From: Barnesiella sp.
GTDB lineage: Bacteria; Bacteroidota; Bacteroidia; Bacteroidales; Muribaculaceae
Assembly: GCA_014801075.1 (NCBI GenBank)
Contig: JAAVEW010000037.1
Span: 1 to 54,077 of the forward strand
Length of the DNA: 54,077 bases
Direction of reading: 5' to 3'
The first letter of the stretch is position 1; each line of letters starts with the position of its first letter. The notes below the pieces were generated by a model, which was given only the letters and a program-made list of their open reading frames with translations, made no database searches and was not told where the DNA came from. Of this stretch, positions 16,205 through 25,739 are shown piece after piece. Made by a program: the position numbers and the translations under genes.

Positions 16205-17260
16205 ATGGCATCATCATCCTCTTCAGGTATCAAAGGAATAATAAGCAAGTTTGTAAAGTACGGGCTGCCGACACTGCTGAGTGTCGGGCTCTGCTACGTC
16301 CTCTTCCGCGACATTGACCTGAAAGAGATGTATCGTTTCATAGTCAGCGAGTGTGACTTCTCCTACGTGGCTATAGCCATGGTGCTGGGCGCGCTGTCGT
16401 TCTGGATTCGCGGCATGAGATGGCGCATTCAGCTCAGAGCCATGGGGGTGACCCCTCCGGCCTCGGTGATGACCTACAGTATAGCAGGCACTTACGCCGT
16501 CAACCTCGTGCTGCCGCGCCTTGGCGAACTGTGGCGCTGCGAGTATGTGGCCCGCAGGGAGCGCACATCGTTTGCCTCGGTGCTCGGCTCCATGGTGTCG
16601 GAGCGACTGGCCGACACTGTCACCGTGCTGCTCATGCTCCTCGCCACCATAATATGGGCCGGAAGCGCCGTTGACTCGTTTGTCGACGCTTACCCCGAGA
16701 CAGTCAACGGGATAAAGCGCATCGTCACCTCGCCGGTAGTCTACGCGGCGGGGATTGTGGCCGTGGCGGCTGTGTGGCTCTTCCTCCGACTCAACCGCCG
16801 CCGCAGCTGGGTTATAAAACTGAAAAAGCAGTTGCAGGAACTTCTCAGCGGCATCACGTCGATATTCCACATGCGCCGCGCATGGCTCTGGCTGATACTG
16901 ACCGTGCTGCTGTGGGGCACCTACCTCACCCAGATGATACTCTGCTTCGAGGCCTTCGCGCCCACGAGCGGGTATATGGGCGCCCACGGCCCGCTGATTG
17001 CGATAGTAGCCTTCGTGCTCGGTTCCATCTCCATGGGCATCCCCTCCAATGGCGGCGTCGGCCCCTACCAGATAGCCATCGCCTTCGGCATACACTGCTT
17101 CATGGCCGACACGCTGACCCGTGAGCAGTCGCTGTCGTTTGCCACGCTGGTGCTTGGCGCTCAGATATTTGTGACCATCGTGTGCGGCCTCGTATCTTTC
17201 GTGGCCATCGCCATAGACAACCGCCGCCAGTCACGTCTCGCCGCCCAAGAGACAGAGTGA
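16205..17260 (+). CDS. LPG synthase TM-like/YbhN family membrane protein
   Basis: This 351-residue integral membrane protein of the lysylphosphatidylglycerol synthase transmembrane (UPF0104/AglD-like) family has 7-8 hydrophobic segments. Family marks include NLVLPRLGELWRCEY near residue 105 and SMGIPSNGGVGPYQ near 280. It lacks the aminoacyl-transferase domain of MprF, so aminoacyl-lipid synthesis is not expected; flippase or glycolipid roles are proposed for such proteins. The start is the ATG at 16205 rather than a TTG six bases earlier. It is likely co-transcribed with the GH31 gene. Confidence 0.8.
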   Translation: MASSSSSGIKGIISKFVKYGLPTLLSVGLCYVLFRDIDLKEMYRFIVSECDFSYVAIAMVLGALSFWIRGMRWRIQLRAMGVTPPASVMTYSIAGTYAVNLVLPRLGELWRCEYVARRERTSFASVLGSMVSERLADTVTVLLMLLATIIWAGSAVDSFVDAYPETVNGIKRIVTSPVVYAAGIVAVAAVWLFLRLNRRRSWVIKLKKQLQELLSGITSIFHMRRAWLWLILTVLLWGTYLTQMILCFEAFAPTSGYMGAHGPLIAIVAFVLGSISMGIPSNGGVGPYQIAIAFGIHCFMADTLTREQSLSFATLVLGAQIFVTIVCGLVSFVAIAIDNRRQSRLAAQETE

Positions 17261-17422
17261 GCCATCCCCTCCGGCCGGTCATAACATCCCGTCCGCTGAA
17301 TAAAAATTTGCCAATAAGGTAAAAAAAGTGGTAAAAAATTGCGAATAGTTGGTATTTTTGGCTAAATTAGCGCCATTAATGCCAATTATTCTTTTTATTC
17401 TTTTTTAGCACGCTACTGACTT

Positions 17423-18337
17423 ATGCCCGAAATACATAACCTGGCCGAACTGGTCGAAGAAATTTCAGTCGAGGGAACGGATATCTACACCAACGGCGAT
17501 TACATACTGCGACGGTTTGTGCGCGGACAGGCCTACAAGCCCGAGCCGGCCGCAATCAGGATTGACGGATTGTCGGTGGTGCTCTGCACTGGCGGCGAGG
17601 ACACTATCACCATCAATTTCAAGACCGTTACGCTGACGGCAGGGAGTGTAGTGGTGCTTTCGCCCAACGACCTGCTCGGCTTGCCCGAGGTGGGACTGTG
17701 CAACATCGAGGGTTACGCCCTCTTCCTCCCCTTGGAATTTCTGAAGCTCATAAGCCTCGACAGCAGCACGCTTAACTACCGCGACATCAATCTCGACGCC
17801 GCTCCGGTGATGCACCTCGACGGCGACCGCCTCCGCTTCATCGAGGGCTATTATAATATGTTGAAGTTGAACACTACGGTCAACGGCAATGACACGGTGT
17901 ACACGCGCAACGTGTCGCGCTCGCTCGTGGGCGCACTCATATATCAGCTTCTCGCCATCTTCCGTGCCCCCTCCGACGAGAAGGCAACCACCGAGGTTGA
18001 GGCTACCGCCCCCGCCGGACGCCGCCAATACTACGTGCGCGACTTCATGAGCCTGCTGCAGCAGGATTTCCGTCAGCACCGTTCGGTAGGTCACTACGCC
18101 GACAAGCTTTTCATCTCGGCCAAGTATCTGTCGCTCATCATCAAGGAGGCTACCGGGCGCACGGCTACCGAGTGGATTGACCATTTCGTGATACTCGAGG
18201 CCAAGAACCTGCTCCGTTACTCAGGCCGCAACATTCAGCAGATAGCCTACGACCTTAACTTCCACAACCAGTCGGCCTTCGGCAAATACTTCAAGCACCT
18301 CACCGGGCTGTCACCCTCCGAGTTCCGCAAATCCTGA
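17423..18337 (+). CDS. AraC-family transcriptional regulator
   Basis: This 304-residue protein has an N-terminal cupin-like sensor region (~15-170) and a C-terminal AraC double helix-turn-helix (~210-304; ADKLFISAKYLSLIIKE and IAYDLNFHNQSAFGKYFKH). Bacteroidetes proteins of this type often respond to a small effector and control nearby carbohydrate or stress genes; the target is unknown. A TATTTTTG box at 17353-17360 has no good -33 partner. Confidence 0.88.
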   Translation: MPEIHNLAELVEEISVEGTDIYTNGDYILRRFVRGQAYKPEPAAIRIDGLSVVLCTGGEDTITINFKTVTLTAGSVVVLSPNDLLGLPEVGLCNIEGYALFLPLEFLKLISLDSSTLNYRDINLDAAPVMHLDGDRLRFIEGYYNMLKLNTTVNGNDTVYTRNVSRSLVGALIYQLLAIFRAPSDEKATTEVEATAPAGRRQYYVRDFMSLLQQDFRQHRSVGHYADKLFISAKYLSLIIKEATGRTATEWIDHFVILEAKNLLRYSGRNIQQIAYDLNFHNQSAFGKYFKHLTGLSPSEFRKS

Positions 18338-18351
18338 AATCAATGCATAAT

Positions 18352-18395
18352 TCATAATGCATAATTCATAATTGTGGCATCCGCAATTATGCATC
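18352..18395. repeat. AT-rich ATGCATAATTCATAATT inverted repeat
   Basis: The 23-base string at 18352-18374 is identical to one near 50338-50361, and a downstream CAATTATGCAT can fold back on it. It lies just after the AraC gene and may act as a terminator. Confidence 0.6.
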
Positions 18396-18413
18396 CACTG
18401 CTATTGTATTAAT

Positions 18414-18436
18414 AAATATTGGGAACGGGGGCTAAG
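18414..18436 (+). repeat. Dispersed motif copy 2 (AAATATTGGGAACGGGG)
   Basis: Second copy of the motif at 264-286, again intergenic and on the plus strand, with one fewer G and a T-to-G change. Confidence 0.55.
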
Positions 18437-18629
18437 CACTCTCTTACATTTACAATTTTGGCATTTATAATTACAGGTTAAACATAATTAACCCTAAATT
18501 TTTTGTGCAGATAGGACAATATCCACAAAAAGTTGTATATTTGTGAATCCAATTGCCCGGCAGAGCATTGTCCCGGCCGCGCAGTCGGAGTAATCATTAA
18601 AAATTTATTAACCTGAAAAAAATACTGAA

Positions 18630-18953
18630 ATGGCTAACGAAAACAACAACAAAAAAGAAATAAAAATCGAACTTACTCCCGAAGTAGCAGGTGGTCACTA
18701 CTCTAACCTCGCTGTAATCTCTCACTCAGCAGGCGAGTTCTACCTCGACTTCATCGCCGTGACTCCCAACGCTCCTCAGGCACGCGTTCAGAGCCGCATC
18801 ATCATGACTCCCGAAAACATGAAAAATCTGCTCTTCGCTATCCGCGACAACGTGCAGAAATACGAAAAGACTTTCGGTGAAATCACCCAGAAACGTCCCG
18901 TCAACAACGGCAACGCCAACGAAGGCGGCATCCCCAACCCCTTCATGGCATAA
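18630..18953 (+). CDS. DUF3467 family protein
   Basis: This 107-residue small soluble protein matches the DUF3467 family across its length (VAGGHYSNLAVISHSAGEF, then RVQSRIIMTPENMKNLLFA). No function is established. The C-terminus is Asn/Gly-rich. It has no signal peptide, and its coding bias suggests good expression. A terminator hairpin follows. Confidence 0.85.
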   Translation: MANENNNKKEIKIELTPEVAGGHYSNLAVISHSAGEFYLDFIAVTPNAPQARVQSRIIMTPENMKNLLFAIRDNVQKYEKTFGEITQKRPVNNGNANEGGIPNPFMA

Positions 18954-18979
18954 TAGCCACGCTGGCAAGTAATAACACG

Positions 18980-19010
18980 AGATTGTGTCGGTGACCCGCC
19001 GGCACAATCT
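18980..19010 (+). terminator. Terminator after the DUF3467 gene
   Basis: Arms AGATTGTGTCGG (18980-18991) and CCGGCACAATCT (18999-19010) pair over 12 bases with one G-U around a 7-base loop, followed by TTGATTATATTATATAG. It separates DUF3467 from cysS. Confidence 0.7.
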
Positions 19011-19082
19011 TGATTATATTATATAGTAACACAATTGTAGTGACAGCTGCCTGTACGGGCAGCAACAACTGATTTTGAAAAA

Positions 19083-20573
19083 ATGATAAAGGAGAATAAT
19101 CTTACCATCTACAACTCTCTGTCGCGACGCAAAGAACTCTTCCGCCCCATTCACCCCGAGCGTGTAGGCATGTATGTATGCGGTCCGACGGTCTATGGCG
19201 ACGGCCACCTGGGACATGCGCGTCCCGCCGTCACTTTCGATGTCCTGTTCCGCTATCTGCGCCATCTCGGCTACAAGGTGCGCTACGTGCGCAACATCAC
19301 CGATGTGGGCCATCTCGAGCACGACGCCGACGAGGGTGAGGACAAGATTGCCAAGAAAGCACGCCTCGAGCAGCTTGAACCGATGGAGGTGGTACAGCAT
19401 TATCTCAACCGCTATCATAAGGCGATGGAACGCCTCAACGTGCTCCCCCCTTCAATCGAGCCCCACGCCTCGGGCCACATCATCGAGCAGATAGAGTATA
19501 TCAAGAAGATACTCGAAAGCGGATATGCCTACGAGAGCAACGGCTCGGTATATTTCGACGTGCCCAAGTACAACGCCGACCATAACTACGGCAAGCTGTC
19601 GGGCCGCAACATCGAGGAGCTCCTCTCCGAGACCCGCGCCCTCGACGGTCAGAGCGAGAAACGCAATCCCGCCGACTTCGCCCTCTGGAAGAAAGCCGCT
19701 CCCGAGCATATAATGCACTGGCCCTCACCCTGGAGCGAAGGTTTCCCCGGATGGCACCTCGAATGCTCCACGATGGGCGAGAAATACCTCGGCGAGCAGT
19801 TTGACATCCACGGCGGCGGCATGGACCTGAAGTTCCCCCACCACGAGTGTGAGATAGCGCAGTCGGTAGCCCACAACGGCCACGACGCCGTGCATTACTG
19901 GATGCACAACAACATGATTACCATAGGCGGACAGAAGATGGGCAAGTCGCTGGGCAACTTCATCACCCTCGACGAGTTCTTCAACGGCAGCCACAAGCTC
20001 CTTGACCAGCCCTACTCGCCCATGACAATCCGTTACTTCATGCTCCAGGCGCAGTACCGCTCCACAATCGACTTCTCAAACGACGCTCTGCAGGCAGCCG
20101 AGAAGGCGCTCAAACGCATGCTCGAAGGCTACCGCCGCATCGCCGACCTCAAACCCTCCGACACAAGCGATGTCGCAGCCGACATCGCCGCGCTCGAAAC
20201 CAAGTGCTACGAAGCGCTCGACGACGATCTCAATACACCCATCGTGCTCGCCCACCTTTTCGAAGCCTGCTCGATAGTCAACCGTGTCAACGACGGCAAC
20301 GCCAAGGCTACCGCCGCCGACATCGAGGCCCTGCGCCGACTCTTCGACACCTTCCTTTTCGACATTCTCGGTGTCAGGGACGATATGGTGGAAGGTGGCG
20401 ACAACAACGCCCTCAAGCCCTTTGAGGATGCCGTCGACCTGCTGCTCACCCTCCGTTCCGAGGCCAAGGCCAAGAAGGACTGGGCTACCTCCGACGCTAT
20501 CCGCGACGGACTGGCGCAGATAGGCTTCAACGTCAAGGACACCAAGGACGGATTTGAGTGGAGCCTCAAGTAA
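19083..20573 (+). CDS. cysS: Cysteinyl-tRNA synthetase
   Basis: This 496-residue class I synthetase charges tRNA-Cys with cysteine in the cytoplasm. The HIGH-type motif is HLGHARP (~40), and the KMSKS-type motif is KMGKSLGN. The zinc-site and substrate region around [18 protein letters not shown] with PHHECE is typical of CysS. The C-terminal DALR-like helical domain is present. Length matches the family. Confidence 0.97.
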   Translation: MIKENNLTIYNSLSRRKELFRPIHPERVGMYVCGPTVYGDGHLGHARPAVTFDVLFRYLRHLGYKVRYVRNITDVGHLEHDADEGEDKIAKKARLEQLEPMEVVQHYLNRYHKAMERLNVLPPSIEPHASGHIIEQIEYIKKILESGYAYESNGSVYFDVPKYNADHNYGKLSGRNIEELLSETRALDGQSEKRNPADFALWKKAAPEHIMHWPSPWSEGFPGWHLECSTMGEKYLGEQFDIHGGGMDLKFPHHECEIAQSVAHNGHDAVHYWMHNNMITIGGQKMGKSLGNFITLDEFFNGSHKLLDQPYSPMTIRYFMLQAQYRSTIDFSNDALQAAEKALKRMLEGYRRIADLKPSDTSDVAADIAALETKCYEALDDDLNTPIVLAHLFEACSIVNRVNDGNAKATAADIEALRRLFDTFLFDILGVRDDMVEGGDNNALKPFEDAVDLLLTLRSEAKAKKDWATSDAIRDGLAQIGFNVKDTKDGFEWSLK

Positions 20574-20662
20574 GGCCGGCCATAGCGCGCCGTCAGCAAT
20601 GCCGCCTGCCGGCGCAACCATTTCAAAATCAACTGTAGTATAAACTGTAAAATCAAGAAATA

Positions 20663-21871
20663 ATGTCAAAAGTTCTCATAATCGGTGCAGGCGGTGTCGG
20701 CACGGTAGTGGCTCACAAATGCGCGCAAAATTCCGATGTATTCAACGAGATAGTTCTCGCATCGCGTACCAAAAGCAAGTGTGACGCCATAGCCAAGGCT
20801 ATCGGCAAGGATAATATCGTCACCGACTCGGTCGATGCCGACGACGTGGACCAGCTCTGCGAGCTCTTCAACCGTCACAAACCCGACATCGTCATCAATG
20901 TAGCCCTTCCTTACCAGGACCTCACCATCATGGAGGCCTGTCTCAAATGCGGCGTCAACTATCTCGACACCGCCAACTACGAGCCCAAGGATGAGGCACA
21001 CTTTGAGTATTCATGGCAGTGGGCCTACCGCGAGCGCTTTGAGAAAGCCGGCTTGACCGCTATTCTCGGCTGCGGTTTCGACCCCGGTGTGTCGGCAGTG
21101 TTCACCGCCTACGCCGCCAAGCATTATTTCTCCGAAATGCAGTATCTCGACATCGTCGACTGCAACGCCGGCGACCACGGCAAGGCTTTCGCCACCAACT
21201 TCAACCCCGAAATCAATATCCGCGAAATCACCCAGAACGGACGCTACTGGCAGGACGGCAAGTGGGTGACTACCGGTCCGCTCGAAATCCACGGCTCGTT
21301 GACCTATCCCCGCATCGGTCAGCGCGACTCATATCTCCTTTACCACGAGGAACTTGAATCACTCGTGCAGAACTTCCCCACCATCAAGCGCGCCCGCTTC
21401 TGGATGACATTCGGTCAGGAATACCTCACCCACCTGCGCGTAATCCAGAACATAGGCATGGCACGCATCGACGAGGTTGACTACAACGGCGTGAAGATTG
21501 TGCCCCTGCAGTTCCTCAAAGCCGTGCTCCCCAATCCCCAGGATCTCGGCGAGAACTATCACGGCGAAACCTCAATCGGTTGCCGCATCTCAGGTCTTGA
21601 CAAAGAGGGTAAGGAGCTGAAATACTACATCTTCAACAACTGTTCTCACGAAGCAGCCTACCGCGAGACCGGCATGCAGGCCGTAAGCTACACCACCGGT
21701 GTGCCCGCAATGATAGGCGCCATGATGTTCCTCACCGGCAAGTGGGTGAAACCCGGCGTACACAACGTCGAGGAGTTCGATCCCGATCCCTTCATGGAGC
21801 AGCTTCCCGTACAGGGTCTGCCCTGGGAAGAAATCCTCAACGGCGACCTCGAAGTTGACCGCCTCGGCTAA
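20663..21871 (+). CDS. Carboxynorspermidine synthase / saccharopine dehydrogenase-like
   Basis: This 402-residue oxidoreductase has a Rossmann nucleotide loop GAGGVG (residues 8-13) and a central VALPYQDLTIMEACLKCGVNYLDTA segment. It matches the carboxynorspermidine dehydrogenase/synthase branch of the saccharopine dehydrogenase family rather than the lysine enzymes. It would reduce a Schiff base formed from aspartate semialdehyde and a diamine in the alternative spermidine pathway. The decarboxylase partner is not in this window. It starts 90 bases after cysS. Confidence 0.85.
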   Translation: MSKVLIIGAGGVGTVVAHKCAQNSDVFNEIVLASRTKSKCDAIAKAIGKDNIVTDSVDADDVDQLCELFNRHKPDIVINVALPYQDLTIMEACLKCGVNYLDTANYEPKDEAHFEYSWQWAYRERFEKAGLTAILGCGFDPGVSAVFTAYAAKHYFSEMQYLDIVDCNAGDHGKAFATNFNPEINIREITQNGRYWQDGKWVTTGPLEIHGSLTYPRIGQRDSYLLYHEELESLVQNFPTIKRARFWMTFGQEYLTHLRVIQNIGMARIDEVDYNGVKIVPLQFLKAVLPNPQDLGENYHGETSIGCRISGLDKEGKELKYYIFNNCSHEAAYRETGMQAVSYTTGVPAMIGAMMFLTGKWVKPGVHNVEEFDPDPFMEQLPVQGLPWEEILNGDLEVDRLG

Positions 21872-21876
21872 TATCG

Positions 21877-21900
21877 AGATAAAGCTATACAGATAAAGCT
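21877..21900 (+). repeat. AGATAAAGCT direct repeat
   Basis: AGATAAAGCT occurs at 21877-21886 and 21891-21900, between the stop of the carboxynorspermidine gene and the 48-codon small gene. Confidence 0.6.
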
Positions 21901-21909
21901 CAAAAGATT

Positions 21910-22056
21910 ATGAGATTGAAAAAGAGTCTGAATCGTAATGTGGTGATTGTTGTTGCGGCTGCGCTGCTTGTAGTGGCTGCAATTATGGTATCTGATTTAA
22001 CGCCACGACCTGCGGCCGACAACTACGACCGCATCCTTGACGAGGTTCAACCCTGA
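21910..22056 (+). CDS. Small single-pass membrane protein, 48 residues
   Basis: The frame starts MRLKKSLNRNVVIVV and encodes a basic N-terminus, one hydrophobic helix (about residues 11-27) and an acidic tail ending DEVQP. It lies 38 bases after the carboxynorspermidine gene on the same strand, consistent with co-transcription. Its clear basic-hydrophobic-acidic layout argues for a real small gene, but I know of no family for it. Confidence 0.55.
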   Translation: MRLKKSLNRNVVIVVAAALLVVAAIMVSDLTPRPAADNYDRILDEVQP

Positions 22057-22077
22057 TTCAATCAAGTGATAACTTGT

Positions 22078-22163
22078 AGGGACGCGATACCTCGCGTCTG
22101 CATTAAATGGTGGTAATCAATTGATTACTTCATGCGAATGCGGATGCGGGGTATCGCGTCCCT
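22078..22163. repeat. 86-base imperfect inverted repeat
   Basis: The outer arms (AGGGACGCGATACC at 22078-22091 and its complement at 22150-22163) are perfect. Inner arms continue with G-U-type mismatches to a central palindrome GTAATCAATTGATTAC. It may serve as a terminator for the upstream genes or be a small repeat element. Confidence 0.65.
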
Positions 22164-22273
22164 GCATGGTTATAGATACCACTGCGTGATGGGTTATGCG
22201 GTAGGGTATATGACGGGTAATGAGGCGGGTTATGCGGCAGGATTTTATTATTTTAATAAATTTTAAAAAAATC

Positions 22274-22304
22274 TTGCGTGATAATCTTTTTTTGTCTATA
22301 TTCG
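22274..22304 (+). promoter_or_regulatory. Predicted promoter of the alpha-glucan operon
   Basis: TTG (22274-22276), 20 bases, then TATATTCG (22297-22304), one base off the consensus. It predicts a leader of about 140 bases before the debranching-enzyme gene. Confidence 0.55.
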
Positions 22305-22340
22305 TTGAATTAATAGTCAACCATGAAAATCTTAAGTCGT

Positions 22341-22404
22341 TGATGAGAATTGGTGAGCACCCGGGTGCCTCCGGTTCGCCTTCATGAACGCTCAATTCTT
22401 ATCA
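22341..22404 (+). promoter_or_regulatory. Leader hairpin of the alpha-glucan operon
   Basis: Arms 22341-22358 (TGATGAGAATTGGTGAGC) and 22390-22404 (GCTCAATTCTTATCA) pair with a short bulge; the loop holds ACCCGGGT. A 6-codon frame (ATG at 22323) ends at the base of the stem. The layout could allow leader-peptide or RNA-based control, but this is speculative. Confidence 0.4.
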
Positions 22405-22447
22405 GCCGTTTAGACAAACTAACTAACTAATCCAACTACATAATCCC

Positions 22448-24394
22448 ATGAGTTATCTCAAATTCGACAAGAACCTGATGATTAATCTCGAGCAGTCGTT
22501 GCGAAAGGAGATGCTTCGCACCAACCGTGCCGGTGCTTACCATTGCACCACGGTGGTGGGTTGCAACACCCGCAAGCAGCACGGCCTTCTGGTCATTCCG
22601 ATGCCGGGACGCGAGGAGTACAGCCCCCACGTTCTGCTGTCGTCGCTCGACGAGACGGTGATACAGCACGGCGCGCCGTTCAATCTCGGGTTGCACCGCT
22701 ACCGAGGCGGCGTCTACAGTCCTAACGGACACAAGTATATCCGTGAATACGATTGTGAGATAGTGCCGCGTACCACTTACCGTGTGGGCGGTGTCATTCT
22801 CACCAAAGAGAAAGTCTTTATCCAGGAGGAGAACCGCATCCTGATACGATACACCCTCGTTGAGGCGCATTCACCCACAACGCTGCAGTTCCGCCCGTTC
22901 CTCGCGTTCCGCGGGGCCAACGACCTGTGTGTGGCCAACGGTAATGTCAACGGCACCATGACTCCGGTCAACAACGGTGTGAGCTGCTGTCTCTACGACG
23001 GTTACCCCACGCTCTACATGCAGTTCTCGCGCAAACCGGAGTGGGTCAACGCCCCCAACTGGTACAACGGCATCGAGTATCTCAAGGATCTCGAGCGCGA
23101 GGTGCCATATTGCGAGGACCTCTACGTGCCCGGTTATTTCCAGATCAATATAAAGAAAGGTGAGTCAATCATATTCTCGGCCGGCACCACCGAGGTGAGC
23201 CCCCGCAAGCTGGCGGCGATGTATGAGCACGAACGCGACTCGCGCACCCGCCGCACCTCGTTCTTCAACTGCCTGAAGAACGCCGCCAAGCAGTTCTACC
23301 TCAAGGAGGGTGACCGCGAATACATGCTCTCGGGTTACCCCTGGGGCACTATCATCGCGCGCAACACTCTCATGTCGCTTCCCGGCAACACCCTTGCCAT
23401 TGACCATCGCAACGATTTCGAGGGCATCATGAAAACCATGGCCCACGAGCTGACTCACTACATGAACACCGGCAAGCCCTCATCGATGATTCACGGCATT
23501 GACATGCCCGACATACCCCTCTGGGCCGTATGGGCGGTGCAGCAGTATGCCAAGAGCATATCCATGGCCGAGGCTTCGGAGCGCTACGAGGAGCTGGTTA
23601 CCCACATGCTCGATTTCATTCTCGACAATAAATATCCCAACCTCCACGTCGACGATAACGGCCTCGTGTCGACCGACGGCCGCAGCAAAGCCGTATCGTG
23701 GATGAACTCGGCCACCGACCGCGGTCCCGTAATCCCCCGTTCGGGCTATCTGGTAGAGTTCAACGCTTTGTGGTACAACACATTGATGTTTGGCGTGCAG
23801 ATGCTCGAAGGCAAAGAGGACCTTGCCCCCGTGGCAGCGCGCTGGAAAGAGGCCGCCGAGAAGATGAAGCAACCCTTTATCGACACGTTCCTCAACGAGT
23901 CGGGCTACCTCTACGACTACGTCAACGGCACGTTTGCCGACCCCTCGGTGCGTCCCAACATGGCAATTGCCGTCGGCCTTGACAACTCGCCGCTCGACCG
24001 CCGCCAGCGCAAGAGTGTGCTCGATGTTGTGACCCGCGAACTGTTGACTCCCAAAGGATTGCGTAGCCTCTCGCCCCGCAGCTACGGCTACCGTCCCACC
24101 TACGTGGGCAATCCCTACGAACGCGAGATAACGATGCACAACGGTCCGGCACGTCCCTGGCTCATAGGATTTTATGCCGATGCCTACCTGCGCGTGTTCG
24201 GCATGAGCGGAGTGTCGTATATCGACCGCATGCTCATAGGCTTCGAGGATGAGATGACCAACGGCTGCATCGGTTCGCTCTCGCAGCTCTACGACGGCAA
24301 TCCCCCCTACGACGGCCGCGGTGCCATATCCCACGCCACCAACGTGGCCGAGGTGCTCCGCACGCTGCGCACCCTCAAACGACTCAACGCATAA
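22448..24394 (+). CDS. Glycogen debranching enzyme-like (amylo-alpha-1,6-glucosidase)
   Basis: This 648-residue protein has an N-terminal GDE_N-type domain (~1-230; NRAGAYHCTTVVGCNTRK) and a C-terminal (alpha/alpha)6 amylo-alpha-1,6-glucosidase domain (~280-640; RYEELVTHMLDFILDNKY, RPNMAIAVGLDNSPL). It should hydrolyse alpha-1,6 branch points of intracellular glycogen. There is no signal peptide, so it is cytoplasmic. It is the first gene of a three-gene operon with glycosyltransferase and GH57 genes, a conserved set in Bacteroidetes. Confidence 0.9.
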   Translation: MSYLKFDKNLMINLEQSLRKEMLRTNRAGAYHCTTVVGCNTRKQHGLLVIPMPGREEYSPHVLLSSLDETVIQHGAPFNLGLHRYRGGVYSPNGHKYIREYDCEIVPRTTYRVGGVILTKEKVFIQEENRILIRYTLVEAHSPTTLQFRPFLAFRGANDLCVANGNVNGTMTPVNNGVSCCLYDGYPTLYMQFSRKPEWVNAPNWYNGIEYLKDLEREVPYCEDLYVPGYFQINIKKGESIIFSAGTTEVSPRKLAAMYEHERDSRTRRTSFFNCLKNAAKQFYLKEGDREYMLSGYPWGTIIARNTLMSLPGNTLAIDHRNDFEGIMKTMAHELTHYMNTGKPSSMIHGIDMPDIPLWAVWAVQQYAKSISMAEASERYEELVTHMLDFILDNKYPNLHVDDNGLVSTDGRSKAVSWMNSATDRGPVIPRSGYLVEFNALWYNTLMFGVQMLEGKEDLAPVAARWKEAAEKMKQPFIDTFLNESGYLYDYVNGTFADPSVRPNMAIAVGLDNSPLDRRQRKSVLDVVTRELLTPKGLRSLSPRSYGYRPTYVGNPYEREITMHNGPARPWLIGFYADAYLRVFGMSGVSYIDRMLIGFEDEMTNGCIGSLSQLYDGNPPYDGRGAISHATNVAEVLRTLRTLKRLNA

Positions 24395-24417
24395 CCCACT
24401 TAGCATATCAATAAATC

Positions 24418-25680
24418 ATGAAAGCATTAATGTTCGGGTGGGAATTTCCACCTCACATCTTAGGAGGCTTGGGCACAGCAAGCTACGGACTCACCAAGGG
24501 TATGTGGGAGTGCGGCGACATGGACATCACGTTCGTCATCCCGAAGCCCTACGGCGACGAGGACAAGAGCTTTGCCAAGATAATAGGCGCGTCGCAGGTG
24601 CCGGTGGCATGGCGCGACGTAAGCCGTGACTACGTGGAGAGCCGCATAGGCAAGGTAATGTCGCCCGACGAGTATTTCCGTCTGCGCGACCATATCTACG
24701 CCGACTTCAACTATATGCGCACCAACGACTTGGGCTGCATAGAATTTTCAGGCCGCTATCCCGATAATCTCCTCGAAGAAATCAACAACTACTCCATCGT
24801 GGCGGGTGTCATAGCCCGTACCGAGCAGTTTGATATAATCCACTCCCACGACTGGCTGACCTATCCCGCCGGTATCCACGCCAAGCAGGTGACGGGCAAG
24901 CCGCTGGTGATACACGTCCACGCCACCGACTACGACCGCTCGCGCGGCAATGTCAACCCCACGGTGTTCGGCATCGAGCGTGACGGTATGCTCCACGCCG
25001 ACCATATCATCACCGTGTCAAACCTCACCCGCCAGACCGTCATCGAGAAGTATGGCATCGACCCGGCCAAGGTGACTACGGTACACAACGCCGTGGTGCC
25101 TCTGAGCGAGGAGCTGCTCAACGTCGAGGTCAACAAGCCGAAGGAGAAGGTCGTCACCTTCCTGGGCCGCATCACCATGCAGAAAGGCCCCGAATACTTC
25201 GTGGAGACTGCCGCCAAGGTGCTCAAACTCGACCACAACGTGCGCTTCGTCATGGCCGGTTCGGGCGACATGATGGACAAGATGATTGACCTCGTGGCGC
25301 GCCGCGGCATCGCTGACCGCTTCCATTTCCCCGGTTTCCAGAAGGGCAAGGAGGTGTACCAGATGCTCAAGGCATCCGACGTGTACATGATGCCCTCGGT
25401 GTCGGAGCCCTTCGGTATCTCACCCCTCGAGGCCATGCAGATGGGCGTTCCCTCCATCATATCGAAGCAATCGGGATGTGCCGAAATCCTTCACAATGTC
25501 ATCAAGACCGACTACTGGGACGTCGACGCTATGGCCGACGCCGTCTACTCAATCTGCAACTATCCCGCGATGTACAATCAGCTTCGTGAGGACGGTATCG
25601 CCGAAGTGGCGCAGATTACGTGGGACAAAGCCGGTAAGAAAGTCATCGACATCTACAAGAAAGTGTTAGGCATGGCATAG
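24418..25680 (+). CDS. Glycogen synthase-like glycosyltransferase (GT4/GT5 fold)
   Basis: This 420-residue GT-B fold protein starts with MKALMFGWEFPPHILGGLGT, the Gly-rich acceptor-side loop. HSHDWLTYPAG occurs at ~140, RITMQKGPEYFVETA at ~240, and SVSEPFGISPLEAMQMGVP carries the EX7E motif. It fits retaining glycosyltransferases that extend alpha-1,4-glucan from a nucleotide-glucose. Whether the donor is ADP- or UDP-glucose is not visible. It lies 23 bases after the debranching-enzyme gene. Confidence 0.88.
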   Translation: MKALMFGWEFPPHILGGLGTASYGLTKGMWECGDMDITFVIPKPYGDEDKSFAKIIGASQVPVAWRDVSRDYVESRIGKVMSPDEYFRLRDHIYADFNYMRTNDLGCIEFSGRYPDNLLEEINNYSIVAGVIARTEQFDIIHSHDWLTYPAGIHAKQVTGKPLVIHVHATDYDRSRGNVNPTVFGIERDGMLHADHIITVSNLTRQTVIEKYGIDPAKVTTVHNAVVPLSEELLNVEVNKPKEKVVTFLGRITMQKGPEYFVETAAKVLKLDHNVRFVMAGSGDMMDKMIDLVARRGIADRFHFPGFQKGKEVYQMLKASDVYMMPSVSEPFGISPLEAMQMGVPSIISKQSGCAEILHNVIKTDYWDVDAMADAVYSICNYPAMYNQLREDGIAEVAQITWDKAGKKVIDIYKKVLGMA

Positions 25681-25739
25681 TTCCCGCCGCTAATCAATTA
25701 ACAAAGTTATTAACAATACCCCCCAACAATTATAAAGAT

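Larger units (their letters stand above)
22057..22447. other. Intergenic region and leader of the alpha-glucan operon
   Basis: No gene is seen apart from a possible 6-codon frame (22323-22343). The region holds an inverted repeat at 22078-22163, a predicted promoter at 22274-22304, and a hairpin at 22341-22404 in the predicted leader. About 100 bases at 22165-22270 are low-complexity GGGT/ATGCGG and A/T-rich sequence with nothing recognised. Confidence 0.5.

Noticed and set aside
22040-22070. GGTTCAACCC as a tRNA T-arm
   Set aside because: No acceptor, D or anticodon arms around it; it is the end of the 48-codon frame.
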